Assembly (NCBI GenBank): GCA_018830105.1
Contig: JAHJTC010000024.1
Span: forward strand, 248,001 to 312,000
DNA: 64,000 nucleotides
Origin: Bacteroidota bacterium
GTDB taxonomy: Bacteria > Bacteroidota > Bacteroidia > Bacteroidales > F082
Direction: 5' to 3'
Numbering within the stretch: the stretch's first letter is position 1; the number at the start of each line of letters is the position of its first letter. The position numbers and the translations under genes are program-made. The notes beneath the pieces are model-generated. The model made no database searches, was not told the origin of the DNA, and saw only the letters and a program-made list of their open reading frames with translations. Below are positions 27,648 to 36,217 of this stretch, one piece after another.

Positions 27648-29081
27648 ATGAAAAAAAGACACATCGAAGTTTGGGAAAATTGTTTAAATGTAATCAAAGA
27701 CAATGTCCACAGTCAGAGCTTCAAAACATGGTTCGAACCAATTAAACCTATCAAACTTGATAGTAATGTATTAACGATTCAAGTGCCCAGTCAGTTTTTT
27801 TATGAATGGCTTGAAGAGCACTACATCAGTTTGCTAAAGAAAACGGTTAGAAAAGAATTAGGAATCGAAGGACGATTGGAATACAGCATCATCATGGACA
27901 ATTATGATGTGGGAAGTCCTTACGCGATAAAATTTCCGACCAGCAACAAAAAAGACACTAAAAACCCGATGGTATCCATGCCACTTGATTTAAATCGGGG
28001 CACTTCAAACGACATCCCAAACCCATTTATCATTCCCGGATTAAAGAAAATCAAGGTAGAGTCGCAATTGGTTGACAGCTATTCGTTTGATAATTTTATC
28101 GAAGGAGATTGTAACCGTTTAGCAAGATCTGCCGGCTATGCCGTTGCTGAAAATCCCGGGAAAACAGCCTTTAATCCGTTGCTCGTCTTTAGCGGAACCG
28201 GCTTAGGCAAAACTCACTTGGTGCATGCCATCGGTCTTCAGGTTAAAAATAATTACCCCGACAAAACAGTTTTATACATTCAAACAGAACAATTTATAAG
28301 TCAATTTATACAATCCACCCGTAACAATAACCAAAATGATTTTGTGCATTTCTATCAGATGATAGATGTGCTCATTATCGACGACATCCAGTTTTTGGCC
28401 GGAAAAGAAAAAACCCAGGATGTGTTTTTTCATATTTTCAACCACCTGCATCAAAGTAACAAACAACTTATCATTACCAGTGATAAACCGCCTGTTGAAC
28501 TTAAAGGCCTGGAGCCACGGCTGCTTTCTCGCTTTAAATGGGGACTTTCGGCTGATTTGCAGGTTCCGGATCTTGAAACAAGAATTGCTATACTGAAACG
28601 TAAATTATACAACGACGGAATTGAAATTCCTCAAGATGTGATTGATTATCTGGCCTATAACATCACCACAAACATACGTGAAATGGAGGGAGCCCTCATT
28701 TCGCTCGTAGCGCAGTCCTCACTCAACAAAAAAGCAATCACGATCGATCTGGCCAGGCAAATGATCGATAAGTTCGTAAAAAATACTACCCGAGAAATCT
28801 CTATTGATCTGATTCAGAAAGTGGTATGCGACTTTTTTGGGCTACCTGTTGACCAAATCAATACCAAAACCCGCAAACGCGAAATTGTACAAGCCCGTCA
28901 ACTTGCCATGTATTTTTCAAAAAAACATACCAAGTCATCGTTGGCAACCATCGGGCTTCACTGTGGAAATAAAGACCATGCGACTGTGTTACATGCCTGT
29001 AAAACAGTGAGCAATCTCATTGAAACAGACAAGCGTTTTCAGACTTATGTGAAGGAAATTGATAAAAAAATTCAAACTTAG
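27648..29081 (+). CDS. dnaA: Chromosomal replication initiator DnaA
   Basis: Initiator ATPase that opens the origin. Domain I is at residues 1-90 (WENCLNVIKDNVHSQSFKTW), a short domain II linker follows, then the AAA+ domain with Walker A FSGTGLGKTH and Walker B VLIIDDIQFLAGKEKTQ. The C-terminal DNA-binding domain has GNKDHATVLHACKTV, the DnaA signature with Asn-Lys where many species have Gly-Arg. The 477 residues are normal for the phylum. No upstream terminator or obvious origin was found next to it. Confidence 0.98.
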   Translation: MKKRHIEVWENCLNVIKDNVHSQSFKTWFEPIKPIKLDSNVLTIQVPSQFFYEWLEEHYISLLKKTVRKELGIEGRLEYSIIMDNYDVGSPYAIKFPTSNKKDTKNPMVSMPLDLNRGTSNDIPNPFIIPGLKKIKVESQLVDSYSFDNFIEGDCNRLARSAGYAVAENPGKTAFNPLLVFSGTGLGKTHLVHAIGLQVKNNYPDKTVLYIQTEQFISQFIQSTRNNNQNDFVHFYQMIDVLIIDDIQFLAGKEKTQDVFFHIFNHLHQSNKQLIITSDKPPVELKGLEPRLLSRFKWGLSADLQVPDLETRIAILKRKLYNDGIEIPQDVIDYLAYNITTNIREMEGALISLVAQSSLNKKAITIDLARQMIDKFVKNTTREISIDLIQKVVCDFFGLPVDQINTKTRKREIVQARQLAMYFSKKHTKSSLATIGLHCGNKDHATVLHACKTVSNLIETDKRFQTYVKEIDKKIQT

Positions 29082-29215
29082 GACAAATTTTTACTATATT
29101 CGTGCTGGCATAATCGACTAAGAAGCTGTTGGTTATATCCTGATTATTGCGCAAAGGATTAAAAGGCTTAGCCCGGATAGTGCCGAAAAACGTTGTTCAC
29201 TAAAAACCCTGAAGC

Positions 29216-29680
29216 ATGAATGTCTTATTTATTTGTTTGGGAAATATCTGCCGTTCTCCTATGGCAGAAGGTATTCTAAAAAAAATGTATCACGATTTTG
29301 GAATTAAGGCTACAGTTGAATCAGCCGGATTTGAATCTTTCCATATCAATGATAATCCTGATCCAAGGGCAATTCAAGTTGCTGCAAAACACAATATTGA
29401 TTTGAGTGAGAAAAAAGCACGACTTTTCTTAAAGTCTGATTTTGACCGCTTTGACCATATCTATGTAATGGATACACAAAACATGGGCGATGTTACCGAT
29501 CTTGTTCGCAGCGATTCAGACTTAAAAAAAGTTGACTACCTCATGAATGTTATTGAGCCGGGATCAAATAAAGTTATTTCAGACCCCTTTTTAAGTGGTA
29601 TTGAGGACTGCGAAAAAGTTTTTAATACACTTTGGAAAGCCTGCCAGCAAATTGCAAAAAATGCGAAGCAAAATCTATGA
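29216..29680 (+). CDS. Low-molecular-weight protein-tyrosine phosphatase
   Basis: The P-loop FICLGNICRSP contains nucleophile Cys7 and Arg13; the acid Asp lies in VISDPFLSG. Length 154 residues, normal. Dephosphorylates phosphotyrosine proteins, in many bacteria those of polysaccharide export. The stop overlaps the next start (ATGA). The gap from dnaA holds a weak -7-like box TATATTCG at 29095-29102. Confidence 0.95.
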   Translation: MNVLFICLGNICRSPMAEGILKKMYHDFGIKATVESAGFESFHINDNPDPRAIQVAAKHNIDLSEKKARLFLKSDFDRFDHIYVMDTQNMGDVTDLVRSDSDLKKVDYLMNVIEPGSNKVISDPFLSGIEDCEKVFNTLWKACQQIAKNAKQNL

Positions 29681-30639
29681 ACAGCTTCAGTACTTATCCT
29701 TCAGCCGATGTTATTGCTGAAGCTCACAATAGAATTTCACCCTACATTAACCGCACCGAAGTGCTGACTTCCTCCTTTTTTAATCAGCAAAGTGCAGCTT
29801 CTTTGTTTTTCAAATGTGAAAACTTTCAAAAGGCAGGTGCATTCAAATCAAGAGGAGCCATGAATGCCGCTTTAAGCCTTAGCAAAGAAGAACTTAGTGC
29901 CGGGCTTGCCACGCATTCCAGTGGCAATCATGCCCAAGCACTCGCAAGAGCTGCACAAATTTTAGGCACGAAAGCATTCATCATCATGCCACGTACCGCT
30001 CCTGCCATCAAAGTTGCTGCCGTTAAATCCTATGGGGGTATCATCCATTTTTGCGAACCCACATTAGCAGCCCGTGAAAAAAAATTAGAAGAAATCGTTT
30101 CAGAAACCGGCGCTACTTTTATACATCCTTACAATGATTATCGCATTATCGCAGGACAAGCCACAGCCTGCAAAGAATTACTGGAACAAGTGACTGATGA
30201 ACCCGATTACATTTTTTGTCCTGTCGGAGGCGGTGGATTATTAAGCGGCACAGCGCTTTCGGCTGCCTACTGGTCGCCAAAAACCAAAGTTATCGGTTGC
30301 GAGCCAAAAGGCGCAGACGATGCCTTTCGTTCATTTCGATCCGGAAAGTTTGTTCCAAGCACGATGCCAAAAACTGTTGCAGACGGCTTGCTCACATCCC
30401 TCGGAGACCTCACTTTTCCTATTATTCTGGAAAAAGTGCATGATATCCTTTGCGCTGATGAACAGGACATTATCAACGCGATGCGATTGGTGTGGGAACG
30501 TATGAAAATTATTATCGAGCCGAGTGCAGCCGTTCCATTAGCTATTGCGCTTTCGGGGCAAATCAACCTAAAAGATAAGAGCGCTGTCATCATTTTTTCC
30601 GGAGGCAATGTGGATCTAAACAATCTTTTGTGGGCATGA
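29677..30639 (+). CDS. PLP-dependent serine/threonine dehydratase or serine racemase
   Basis: Fold-type II PLP enzyme of 320 residues. The PLP-binding lysine lies in KCENFQKAGAFKSRGAMNAA and the glycine loop in CPVGGGGLLSG. There is no C-terminal ACT domain, so it is the short catabolic or racemase type and not biosynthetic IlvA. ATG at 29677 overlaps the phosphatase stop; an in-frame upstream start at 29632 would lie deep in that gene. It also overlaps the following methylase by four bases. Exact activity (threonine deaminase versus serine racemase) is undecided. Confidence 0.9.
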   Translation: MNSFSTYPSADVIAEAHNRISPYINRTEVLTSSFFNQQSAASLFFKCENFQKAGAFKSRGAMNAALSLSKEELSAGLATHSSGNHAQALARAAQILGTKAFIIMPRTAPAIKVAAVKSYGGIIHFCEPTLAAREKKLEEIVSETGATFIHPYNDYRIIAGQATACKELLEQVTDEPDYIFCPVGGGGLLSGTALSAAYWSPKTKVIGCEPKGADDAFRSFRSGKFVPSTMPKTVADGLLTSLGDLTFPIILEKVHDILCADEQDIINAMRLVWERMKIIIEPSAAVPLAIALSGQINLKDKSAVIIFSGGNVDLNNLLWA

Positions 30640-31397
30640 AAAAAGGGAAACTTTACCTGATCCCCACCTTGTTGGGAGAAACAACAGCAGATAGTGTTTT
30701 GCCTAAGGCAACACTTGACATCATTTTCGGGCTTGATCATTTTATTGTGGAAAACTTACGATCTGCCCGTCGTTTTTTAAGTAAAACAGGTAATTCCAAA
30801 CTGATTGATGAAATACATTTTGAGCTGCACGACAAGCATTATCAAGCCAGTGACTTGAATGAACTTTTAAAACCACTTCTTCAAGGAATTGATATGGGAT
30901 TAATGTCGGAAGCAGGAACACCTTGTGTAGCAGATCCGGGAGGCGCTGTAGTTGCTTTGGCTCATCAAATGGGCATTCAGGTCGTTCCGCTTACCGGCCC
31001 CAATGCCATATTGCTGGCGTTGATGGCGTCGGGATTTAACGGACAAGCATTTAGTTTCCACGGATATCTGCCAATTCAGTCAAAAGACAGGATTAACAGC
31101 CTGAAAATGCTTGAAAAACGTACGCTATCAGCTGGTGAAACACAAATTTTTATAGAAACGCCTTTTAGGAATAATGCGCTGATTGAAAGCATCTTGCAGC
31201 ACTGTCTTCCCGAAACTTTACTTTGTGTTGCCGCCGAAATAAGCACCAAACACGAAAAAATCATCAGCAAGCGGGTCAAAGACTGGCAATCCATATCTTA
31301 CGATTACCACAAAAAACCCTGTGTCTTTTTGCTGTGGCATGAGAGCGATTTATCAACACAAAAAAAACAAGCCCGGAAACATTCCAGGCTTGTTTAA
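30636..31397 (+). CDS. Tetrapyrrole-methylase-fold SAM methyltransferase, RsmI-related
   Basis: Recognised from MSEAGTPCVADPGGAVVALA, VVPLTGPNAILLALMASGFNGQAF and FHGYLP, the core of the family that contains the 16S rRNA C1402 2'-O-methyltransferase RsmI. The N-terminus (KGKLYLIPTLLGETTADSVL) differs from classical RsmI and matches my recollection of a shorter paralogue common in Bacteroidota. ATG at 30636 is preferred over the GTG at 30630. Its last codons lie inside a terminator stem that serves the converging FKBP gene. Confidence 0.88.
   Translation: MKKGKLYLIPTLLGETTADSVLPKATLDIIFGLDHFIVENLRSARRFLSKTGNSKLIDEIHFELHDKHYQASDLNELLKPLLQGIDMGLMSEAGTPCVADPGGAVVALAHQMGIQVVPLTGPNAILLALMASGFNGQAFSFHGYLPIQSKDRINSLKMLEKRTLSAGETQIFIETPFRNNALIESILQHCLPETLLCVAAEISTKHEKIISKRVKDWQSISYDYHKKPCVFLLWHESDLSTQKKQARKHSRLV
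31361..31395 (-). terminator. Terminator hairpin shared by converging genes
   Basis: Arms AAACAAGCCCGGAA and TTCCAGGCTTGTTT pair over 14 positions with one mismatch and a 3-base loop. On the minus strand the stem runs into a U tract, so it terminates the FKBP transcript 24 bases past its stop. On the plus strand the U tract is short. The 3' arm contains the methylase stop codon. Confidence 0.75.
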
Positions 31398-31418
31398 AAA
31401 AAGAAAATGTTTTAAGAT

Positions 31419-31925
31419 TTAGTGTTGGGCACCATGCGGTCCATGCACATGTCCATGATCCAACTCTTCTTTGGTAGCTTCTCTTACCTCAAGAATATTT
31501 CCTGAGAAATGCAAATCCATTCCGGCGAGTGGATGGTTGAAATCCATTTTAACCTTATCATCGCCGATTTCCAAAACTACCCCATCAAGCGGATTTCCAT
31601 TTTGATCCTGCATGGTGATTTGATTACCAATTTGAAGCAATTCGTCATCAATTTTACCTTCTACTTCAAATATTTTCTTGTCGAGATCAATGATAGCCTC
31701 GGCGTTGTGTTCGCCATAACCGTCTTTGGAGTTTAGCTCAAAACTAAATTTATCACCGGCTTCGAGATCATTCAAACTTTCCTCAAATTTGGGGAGTAAG
31801 CCTCCAACACCAAAAAGATAAACGAACGGACGATCGCTATCAACTTTTTGAATTAATTCGCCCTGAGCATCTTTCTGACGCAGTTCATAAGTTAGTGAGA
31901 CAACTTTCTGATTTCCTACTTTCAT
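31419..31925 (-). CDS. FKBP-type peptidyl-prolyl isomerase, SlyD-like
   Basis: Cytoplasmic prolyl isomerase/chaperone of 168 residues. FKBP strands flank an inserted IF domain: SDRPFVYLFGVGGLLPKFEESL and NSKDGYGEHNAEAI, then NQITMQDQNGNPLDGVVLEI, then MDFNHPLAGMDLHFSGNILEVREA. The tail HGHVHGPHGAQH has five His residues and could bind nickel or zinc, as in SlyD. A minus-strand promoter lies about 115 bases upstream. Confidence 0.93.
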   Translation of the reverse strand: MKVGNQKVVSLTYELRQKDAQGELIQKVDSDRPFVYLFGVGGLLPKFEESLNDLEAGDKFSFELNSKDGYGEHNAEAIIDLDKKIFEVEGKIDDELLQIGNQITMQDQNGNPLDGVVLEIGDDKVKMDFNHPLAGMDLHFSGNILEVREATKEELDHGHVHGPHGAQH

Positions 31926-32037
31926 GCAAAAAAATTTTGTTATTGTTCAAAAAATAAAGATTTTCAAAAAAACCCTAAACGCTTATTATTCGTTCACTAT
32001 TCGGCGCTTTTTATTGAAAATCAATGAATATTTGCTG

Positions 32038-32066
32038 CAAAAATACACATTATTCAGGAAACCAAA
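32038..32066 (-). promoter_or_regulatory. Promoter of the FKBP gene
   Basis: Minus-strand -7 box TATTTTTG (32045-32038) with TTTG at 32066-32063 and a 17-base spacer. Confidence 0.5.
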
Positions 32067-32133
32067 ATCCAGCCTTAAAATCCTCACAAAAAGTTATCAT
32101 CCTTTTGTAATAAATTTCAATTATATTCGTCAC

Positions 32134-32141
32134 TAACTTTG
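32134..32141 (+). promoter_or_regulatory. -7 box TAACTTTG upstream of the ABC operon
   Basis: Exact TAnnTTTG match 23 bases before the preferred ATG; TTTG at 32104-32107 is rather far (26-base spacer). Confidence 0.45.
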
Positions 32142-32164
32142 TATATACCAAACATGTGAAAAAT

Positions 32165-33061
32165 ATGGTCAGTGAAACCATTTTATCAGTTCAGGCTCTG
32201 AGCAAAAATTTCGGCAAAATCAAAGCCGTAGATAAATTGAGTCTGGAAATTAAAAGAGGTCAGGTTTTTGGAATTTTAGGACCAAATGGAAGCGGAAAAA
32301 CAACTACCCTGGGCATTGTTCTGGGATTAATTAAACCACAAAGCGGTGATTTTAAATGGTTTGGAAAACCCATAAGTTCAACCCTGCTGCGAAATATCGG
32401 CTCAATACTCGAAACTCCGCTTTTCTATCCTTATCTAAGTGCGACAGACAACTTAAAAATTATTGCTGACATTAAGCAGGTTGATTATCAAGGCATCGAT
32501 GAAAAACTTAAACTTGTTGGCCTCTACGACCGTCGAAATCATGCTTTCAAAACCTATTCTTTAGGTATGAAACAGCGTTTGGCTATTGCTGCAGCATTGC
32601 TGGGAAACCCCGAAGTGTTAATTTTGGACGAACCAACCAACGGCCTTGATCCGCAAGGTATTGCTGAAATCAGAGATTTAATAAAAGCCATCGCTCTACA
32701 GGGGAAAACCATTATTTTGGCCAGTCATTTGCTTGATGAAGTTCAAAAAGTTTGCACAGATGTAGCTGTGCTCCAGAATGGACAATGCCTCTTCACCGGA
32801 AAGGTGGAAACCATTACAAGTCAGGGTCTTGCTGTTGAAGCAATGGCAGAACATGACGAACTATTAAAACAGGCCATCGAAAGTTGTGCATGGGCAAAAA
32901 TCATCGATCAGCAGCAAAAAGTATTTCACATACAATTAGATTCCGGCCATTTGGCCAGCGATTTGAATCGCTATCTATTGGAACATGAGGTGGCTTTAAG
33001 TCATTTGACCACCATTAAAAAAACCCTGGAGCGTCATTTTCTGGAACTTTTGAAAAATTAA
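32165..33061 (+). CDS. ABC transporter ATP-binding protein
   Basis: Walker A GILGPNGSGKTT, Q-loop region ILETPLFYPYLS, signature YSLGMKQRLAIA, Walker B VLILDEPTNGLDP and the H-loop ILASHLLDEV are all present. About 298 residues, the size of ABC-2 export ATPases. ATG at 32165 (MVSETILSVQ) is preferred over a GTG at 32156. Followed by its permease after 2 bases. Substrate unknown. Confidence 0.95.
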   Translation: MVSETILSVQALSKNFGKIKAVDKLSLEIKRGQVFGILGPNGSGKTTTLGIVLGLIKPQSGDFKWFGKPISSTLLRNIGSILETPLFYPYLSATDNLKIIADIKQVDYQGIDEKLKLVGLYDRRNHAFKTYSLGMKQRLAIAAALLGNPEVLILDEPTNGLDPQGIAEIRDLIKAIALQGKTIILASHLLDEVQKVCTDVAVLQNGQCLFTGKVETITSQGLAVEAMAEHDELLKQAIESCAWAKIIDQQQKVFHIQLDSGHLASDLNRYLLEHEVALSHLTTIKKTLERHFLELLKN

Positions 33062-33063
33062 GC

Positions 33064-33867
33064 ATGAAATATCTTTACCGAATTACAGGACGGAAACTAT
33101 TCAAAAGCAGGATATTTTGGATGATGATTCTCCTTTATGTCATTAGTATAACCAGCCTACTATTTGGCATTGAAGCTTTTATAAATAAGGTAGCAAGCAA
33201 TGCCAATAAAAATTCCCCTGTCCCTATTCCTGAGTTTTCATTGTACACTTTCCCCTACATCTGGCAAAATCTCAGTTTCTTGTCCGGTTTTTTAAAATTA
33301 CTACCCGCACTCATCCTCATCGTCTTTGTATCTGCCGAATACAGCTATAAAACGATGCGTCAACATATGATGAACGGCTTGAGTCGATTAGACTATTTTT
33401 TCTCTCAGTTCATTTTCCTCTTTGGCATGGCCTTATTTTCAACGCTGGTATTATTGATCATCACGCTTATATTAGGATTTCAGCATACTGAAACGATCAC
33501 TTTTGCAAATTTTTTCAACAATAGTTTTTATTTATTGGCCTATTTTCTTGAGTTACTGGCATTTTTTAGCATCGCTTTTTTTGTTACAAGCTTACTCAGG
33601 CGAAGCGGCCTGAGTATTCTAACCTTTTCGCTGTTGTATGTTGTAATTGAACCCATTTCACGGTTCTATCTGCCTGAAGCAATTGCCCAAAACATGCCTT
33701 TTAAGCGCATAGGTAATTTGATTGATGTACCAAATACAAGTTTGATGAAACTTTTTGGCGTTAATTTTCGCACCTATATTGACCATTTTGATATTATTCT
33801 AAGTTTAGCGTATAGCCTGCTCTTCCTATTCCTCAGCTACCAACTGATTAAAAAAAGAGATCTTTAG
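33064..33867 (+). CDS. ABC-2 type transporter permease
   Basis: Membrane protein of 267 residues with about six hydrophobic segments, starting IFWMMILLYVISITSLLFGI and ending in FDIILSLAYSLLFLFLSYQL, with the motif YSYKTMRQHMMNGLSRLDYF before the second helix. This is typical of ABC-2 permeases. Two bases after the ATPase gene, so one operon encodes a minimal exporter. The following 252 bases hold only a -7 box and no gene. Confidence 0.9.
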   Translation: MKYLYRITGRKLFKSRIFWMMILLYVISITSLLFGIEAFINKVASNANKNSPVPIPEFSLYTFPYIWQNLSFLSGFLKLLPALILIVFVSAEYSYKTMRQHMMNGLSRLDYFFSQFIFLFGMALFSTLVLLIITLILGFQHTETITFANFFNNSFYLLAYFLELLAFFSIAFFVTSLLRRSGLSILTFSLLYVVIEPISRFYLPEAIAQNMPFKRIGNLIDVPNTSLMKLFGVNFRTYIDHFDIILSLAYSLLFLFLSYQLIKKRDL

Positions 33868-34014
33868 AAGTGTTATTTCAATGCTCCAACGTTTGTCCTC
33901 AACACCAAATCAAGGCTGGATAAAATAACTTGAGACAAAGTGAATAATAGCACACAAAATGGCTTATTGAAAAATGATTTATTTCAATATATGGATTTAT
34001 TAATCCTATTTTTC

Positions 34015-34022
34015 TATTTTTG
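34015..34022 (+). promoter_or_regulatory. -7 box TATTTTTG upstream of the sugar transferase
   Basis: Exact TAnnTTTG match about 98 bases before the ATG, implying a leader of roughly 90 bases. Confidence 0.4.
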
Positions 34023-34119
34023 TGCATTAATCAACCGGATCTAAAAAGACAGTTTACCTATAAGTGTTTGATTTAGTGTTTGTTATAGCACTTTTTGATA
34101 GAACGACATAAAGCAATCA

Positions 34120-34914
34120 ATGAAAAAAATCTTACCTCCCGATAGAGAGACTTTTGAGCGTTACCGAATTGGAAGGGGTAAAAGGCTTTTCGACATTGTT
34201 TTTGCTTCAATTGGCATTTTGATCACCTCGCCCATCATGCTCTTGATAGCAATTCTTATTAAGCTTGAATCCAGAGGGCCGGTAATATATGTTTCGGAAC
34301 GTGTAGGAACAGGATACGACATCTTCAATTTCTTAAAGTTTAGATCGATGAGGCAAAATGCAGAGGAAGAACTTACAGCCTTATCCGAGTTAAATCTGTA
34401 TCTTATAAATAAAAGGCATCAGGATAGTTCTGAATCTGAAAATTGCCCGGAATGCGAAAGGCTAGGGCACAGTTGCTCACCAATGCTTTATATAGATGGC
34501 ACAGAAATTTGCGAAAATTGGTATTTAGAACTTAAAAGAAGAAAGAATAAAAACGCTGCATTTTTTAAAGTAAAAGATGATCCTAGAGTTACCAGATTTG
34601 GCCGCATAATAAGAAGATTTAACCTGGATGAATTGCCACAGTTTTTTAACGTTTTGCGCGGTGACATGTCCGTTGTAGGTAATCGGCCGCTTCCTTTGTA
34701 TGAAGCCGAAAAACTAACTACCGATCAGTGGGCATACCGTTTTATGGCTCCTGCCGGAATTACCGGAATGTGGCAAATTCATGCAGATCGTTTTCGCTCA
34801 GAAGAAAAAAGAATCAATCTCGATAATCAATATGCGATGATTGCCTCACCAAAAAAAGACCTTGAAATTATACTTAAATCATTCCCCACTTTTTTCCGCA
34901 AGAATAACTATTGA
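34120..34914 (+). CDS. Undecaprenyl-phosphate sugar-phosphate transferase with Cys-rich insert
   Basis: Initiating monotopic sugar-phosphate transferase (PF02397-type) that loads the first sugar on undecaprenyl phosphate for a surface polysaccharide. Membrane hairpin at residues 22-48 (RLFDIVFASIGILITSPIML), then KFRSMRQNAE, and in the second half VKDDPRVTRFGRIIRRFNLDE, LPQFFNVLRGDMSVVGNRP and GITGMWQI. Between KFRSMRQNAE and FFKVKDDPRV lies an insert of about 60 residues with four cysteines (109, 112, 119, 131; Cx2Cx6Cx11C) that most family members lack; it looks like a small zinc site. No other polysaccharide genes are adjacent, so the gene stands alone. Confidence 0.9.
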   Translation: MKKILPPDRETFERYRIGRGKRLFDIVFASIGILITSPIMLLIAILIKLESRGPVIYVSERVGTGYDIFNFLKFRSMRQNAEEELTALSELNLYLINKRHQDSSESENCPECERLGHSCSPMLYIDGTEICENWYLELKRRKNKNAAFFKVKDDPRVTRFGRIIRRFNLDELPQFFNVLRGDMSVVGNRPLPLYEAEKLTTDQWAYRFMAPAGITGMWQIHADRFRSEEKRINLDNQYAMIASPKKDLEIILKSFPTFFRKNNY

Positions 34915-34975
34915 TTTTTCAGCTAAGGCCTTTGCTGGCTCATACTAAAACCGGGCAAGCTATCGCAAACCTATC

Positions 34976-36199
34976 CTATGCTTTCAGGTATTTTATCCTT
35001 TCGGCCAAACCCGGATGCGAATAATAAAAAACAACATAAGCAGGATGTGGCGTCAGGTTGTCGAGGTTTTCTGCTGCAAGCTTCCTGATCGCTGAAACAA
35101 GCTCATCAGCCAGTCCCGCACGTTTAGCGCCCAGGTCTGCCTGTCGCTCAAAATATCTGCTAATTGAATTCAGTAGTGCATTAATGAAGAGTGCTAAGGG
35201 AGAAAACAAAAGCACAAAAACAAGCAACCCCAGGTGCATTGAATTGGGCAACTCGCCAAAAGCCTGCTGCAAAAAAACCTGACTCAGCGAAAACCACAAC
35301 AGCAGCAATAGCAGACCCAACTGAAGTAAATTACTGAACAGCAACTCAGGCAAATGATTTCTCTTTTTGTGTGTAACTTCGTGGGCAATAACAGCCATAA
35401 CCTCTTTGATATCAAGAAGTTTAATCGCAGATTCACTTAAAATTACCCGGAAACCACTTCCCCATCCAACAATTGAAGCCGGCTGAATATCCTGGGATAA
35501 GGTGTTTTTTCTGACGATGATAGCTGTAGCAGAAATACCATATTTTTTCAAGCGAAGTAATATTTCATCGCGCAATTCTCCCAGTAAGGGTTCATAGTTT
35601 CTGTTAAATATATTCGCAATAATACGCTGATTTATAAAGTTATAGAGCAAATAAACCCCACCAAATAACACCCAGCTCGCAATCCAAAACTGTGCGCCAA
35701 GCCAGTTAAAGCTAAACATCAAAAACCAATAGGCCAGGCTACCGAAAAAAAGCGCAAGGAGGCCCTTAACGAAAAACTCTTTCAGCACCTGAACGCCAGT
35801 TTTATTGAAGCCAAATCGTTTGTTAATCACCAGCTGCTGATACATTTCAAAAACGAAACGCACCAACTGAAATAAAAAACCGATCACGATAAAAAAAGCT
35901 ACTCCTAATACATATTCCGATGCGAAAAAGCTTCTGAAAAACTGATCCACACCTTGAATAACACCGCCGTATATCATAACCATGACAAGGACAAAAACAG
36001 CAAGCTGGTAAATCAATAAAAGCTGCAAAGTACTGTGCTGATATTCTTGGGAATTTCGGTAAGCCTCGTAGGAATAGACTCCTGTCAATTCTTCAGGCAT
36101 TGGCTTTTTCAACCAGCTGATATTGAGATATATCAAGAATGTCCTCAATACAATATCTATCGATAAAACAGCGGTTATTCCAATTAAAGCAGTATTCAT
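34976..36199 (-). CDS. M48 family metallopeptidase, Ste24-like
   Basis: Membrane zinc protease of 407 residues. N-terminal membrane helices resemble the CAAX protease 1 (Ste24) prefix (PEELTGVYSYEAYRNSQEY). The zinc motif HEVTH lies in VMAVIAHEVTHKKRNHLPE, flanked by helices, and the third ligand Glu in RYFERQADLGAKRAGLAD. Since bacteria lack CAAX processing, it more likely degrades or processes membrane proteins. Follows the VWA-like gene by 18 bases on the same strand, so probably one transcript. Confidence 0.92.
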   Translation of the reverse strand: MNTALIGITAVLSIDIVLRTFLIYLNISWLKKPMPEELTGVYSYEAYRNSQEYQHSTLQLLLIYQLAVFVLVMVMIYGGVIQGVDQFFRSFFASEYVLGVAFFIVIGFLFQLVRFVFEMYQQLVINKRFGFNKTGVQVLKEFFVKGLLALFFGSLAYWFLMFSFNWLGAQFWIASWVLFGGVYLLYNFINQRIIANIFNRNYEPLLGELRDEILLRLKKYGISATAIIVRKNTLSQDIQPASIVGWGSGFRVILSESAIKLLDIKEVMAVIAHEVTHKKRNHLPELLFSNLLQLGLLLLLLWFSLSQVFLQQAFGELPNSMHLGLLVFVLLFSPLALFINALLNSISRYFERQADLGAKRAGLADELVSAIRKLAAENLDNLTPHPAYVVFYYSHPGLAERIKYLKA

Positions 36200-36217
36200 T
36201 GCTCGCTTTTCACCTGA

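Noticed and set aside
33993-34006. Dyad GGATT-TATT-AATCC upstream of the sugar transferase
   Set aside because: Only 5-bp arms in AT-rich sequence; too short to support an operator or terminator call.
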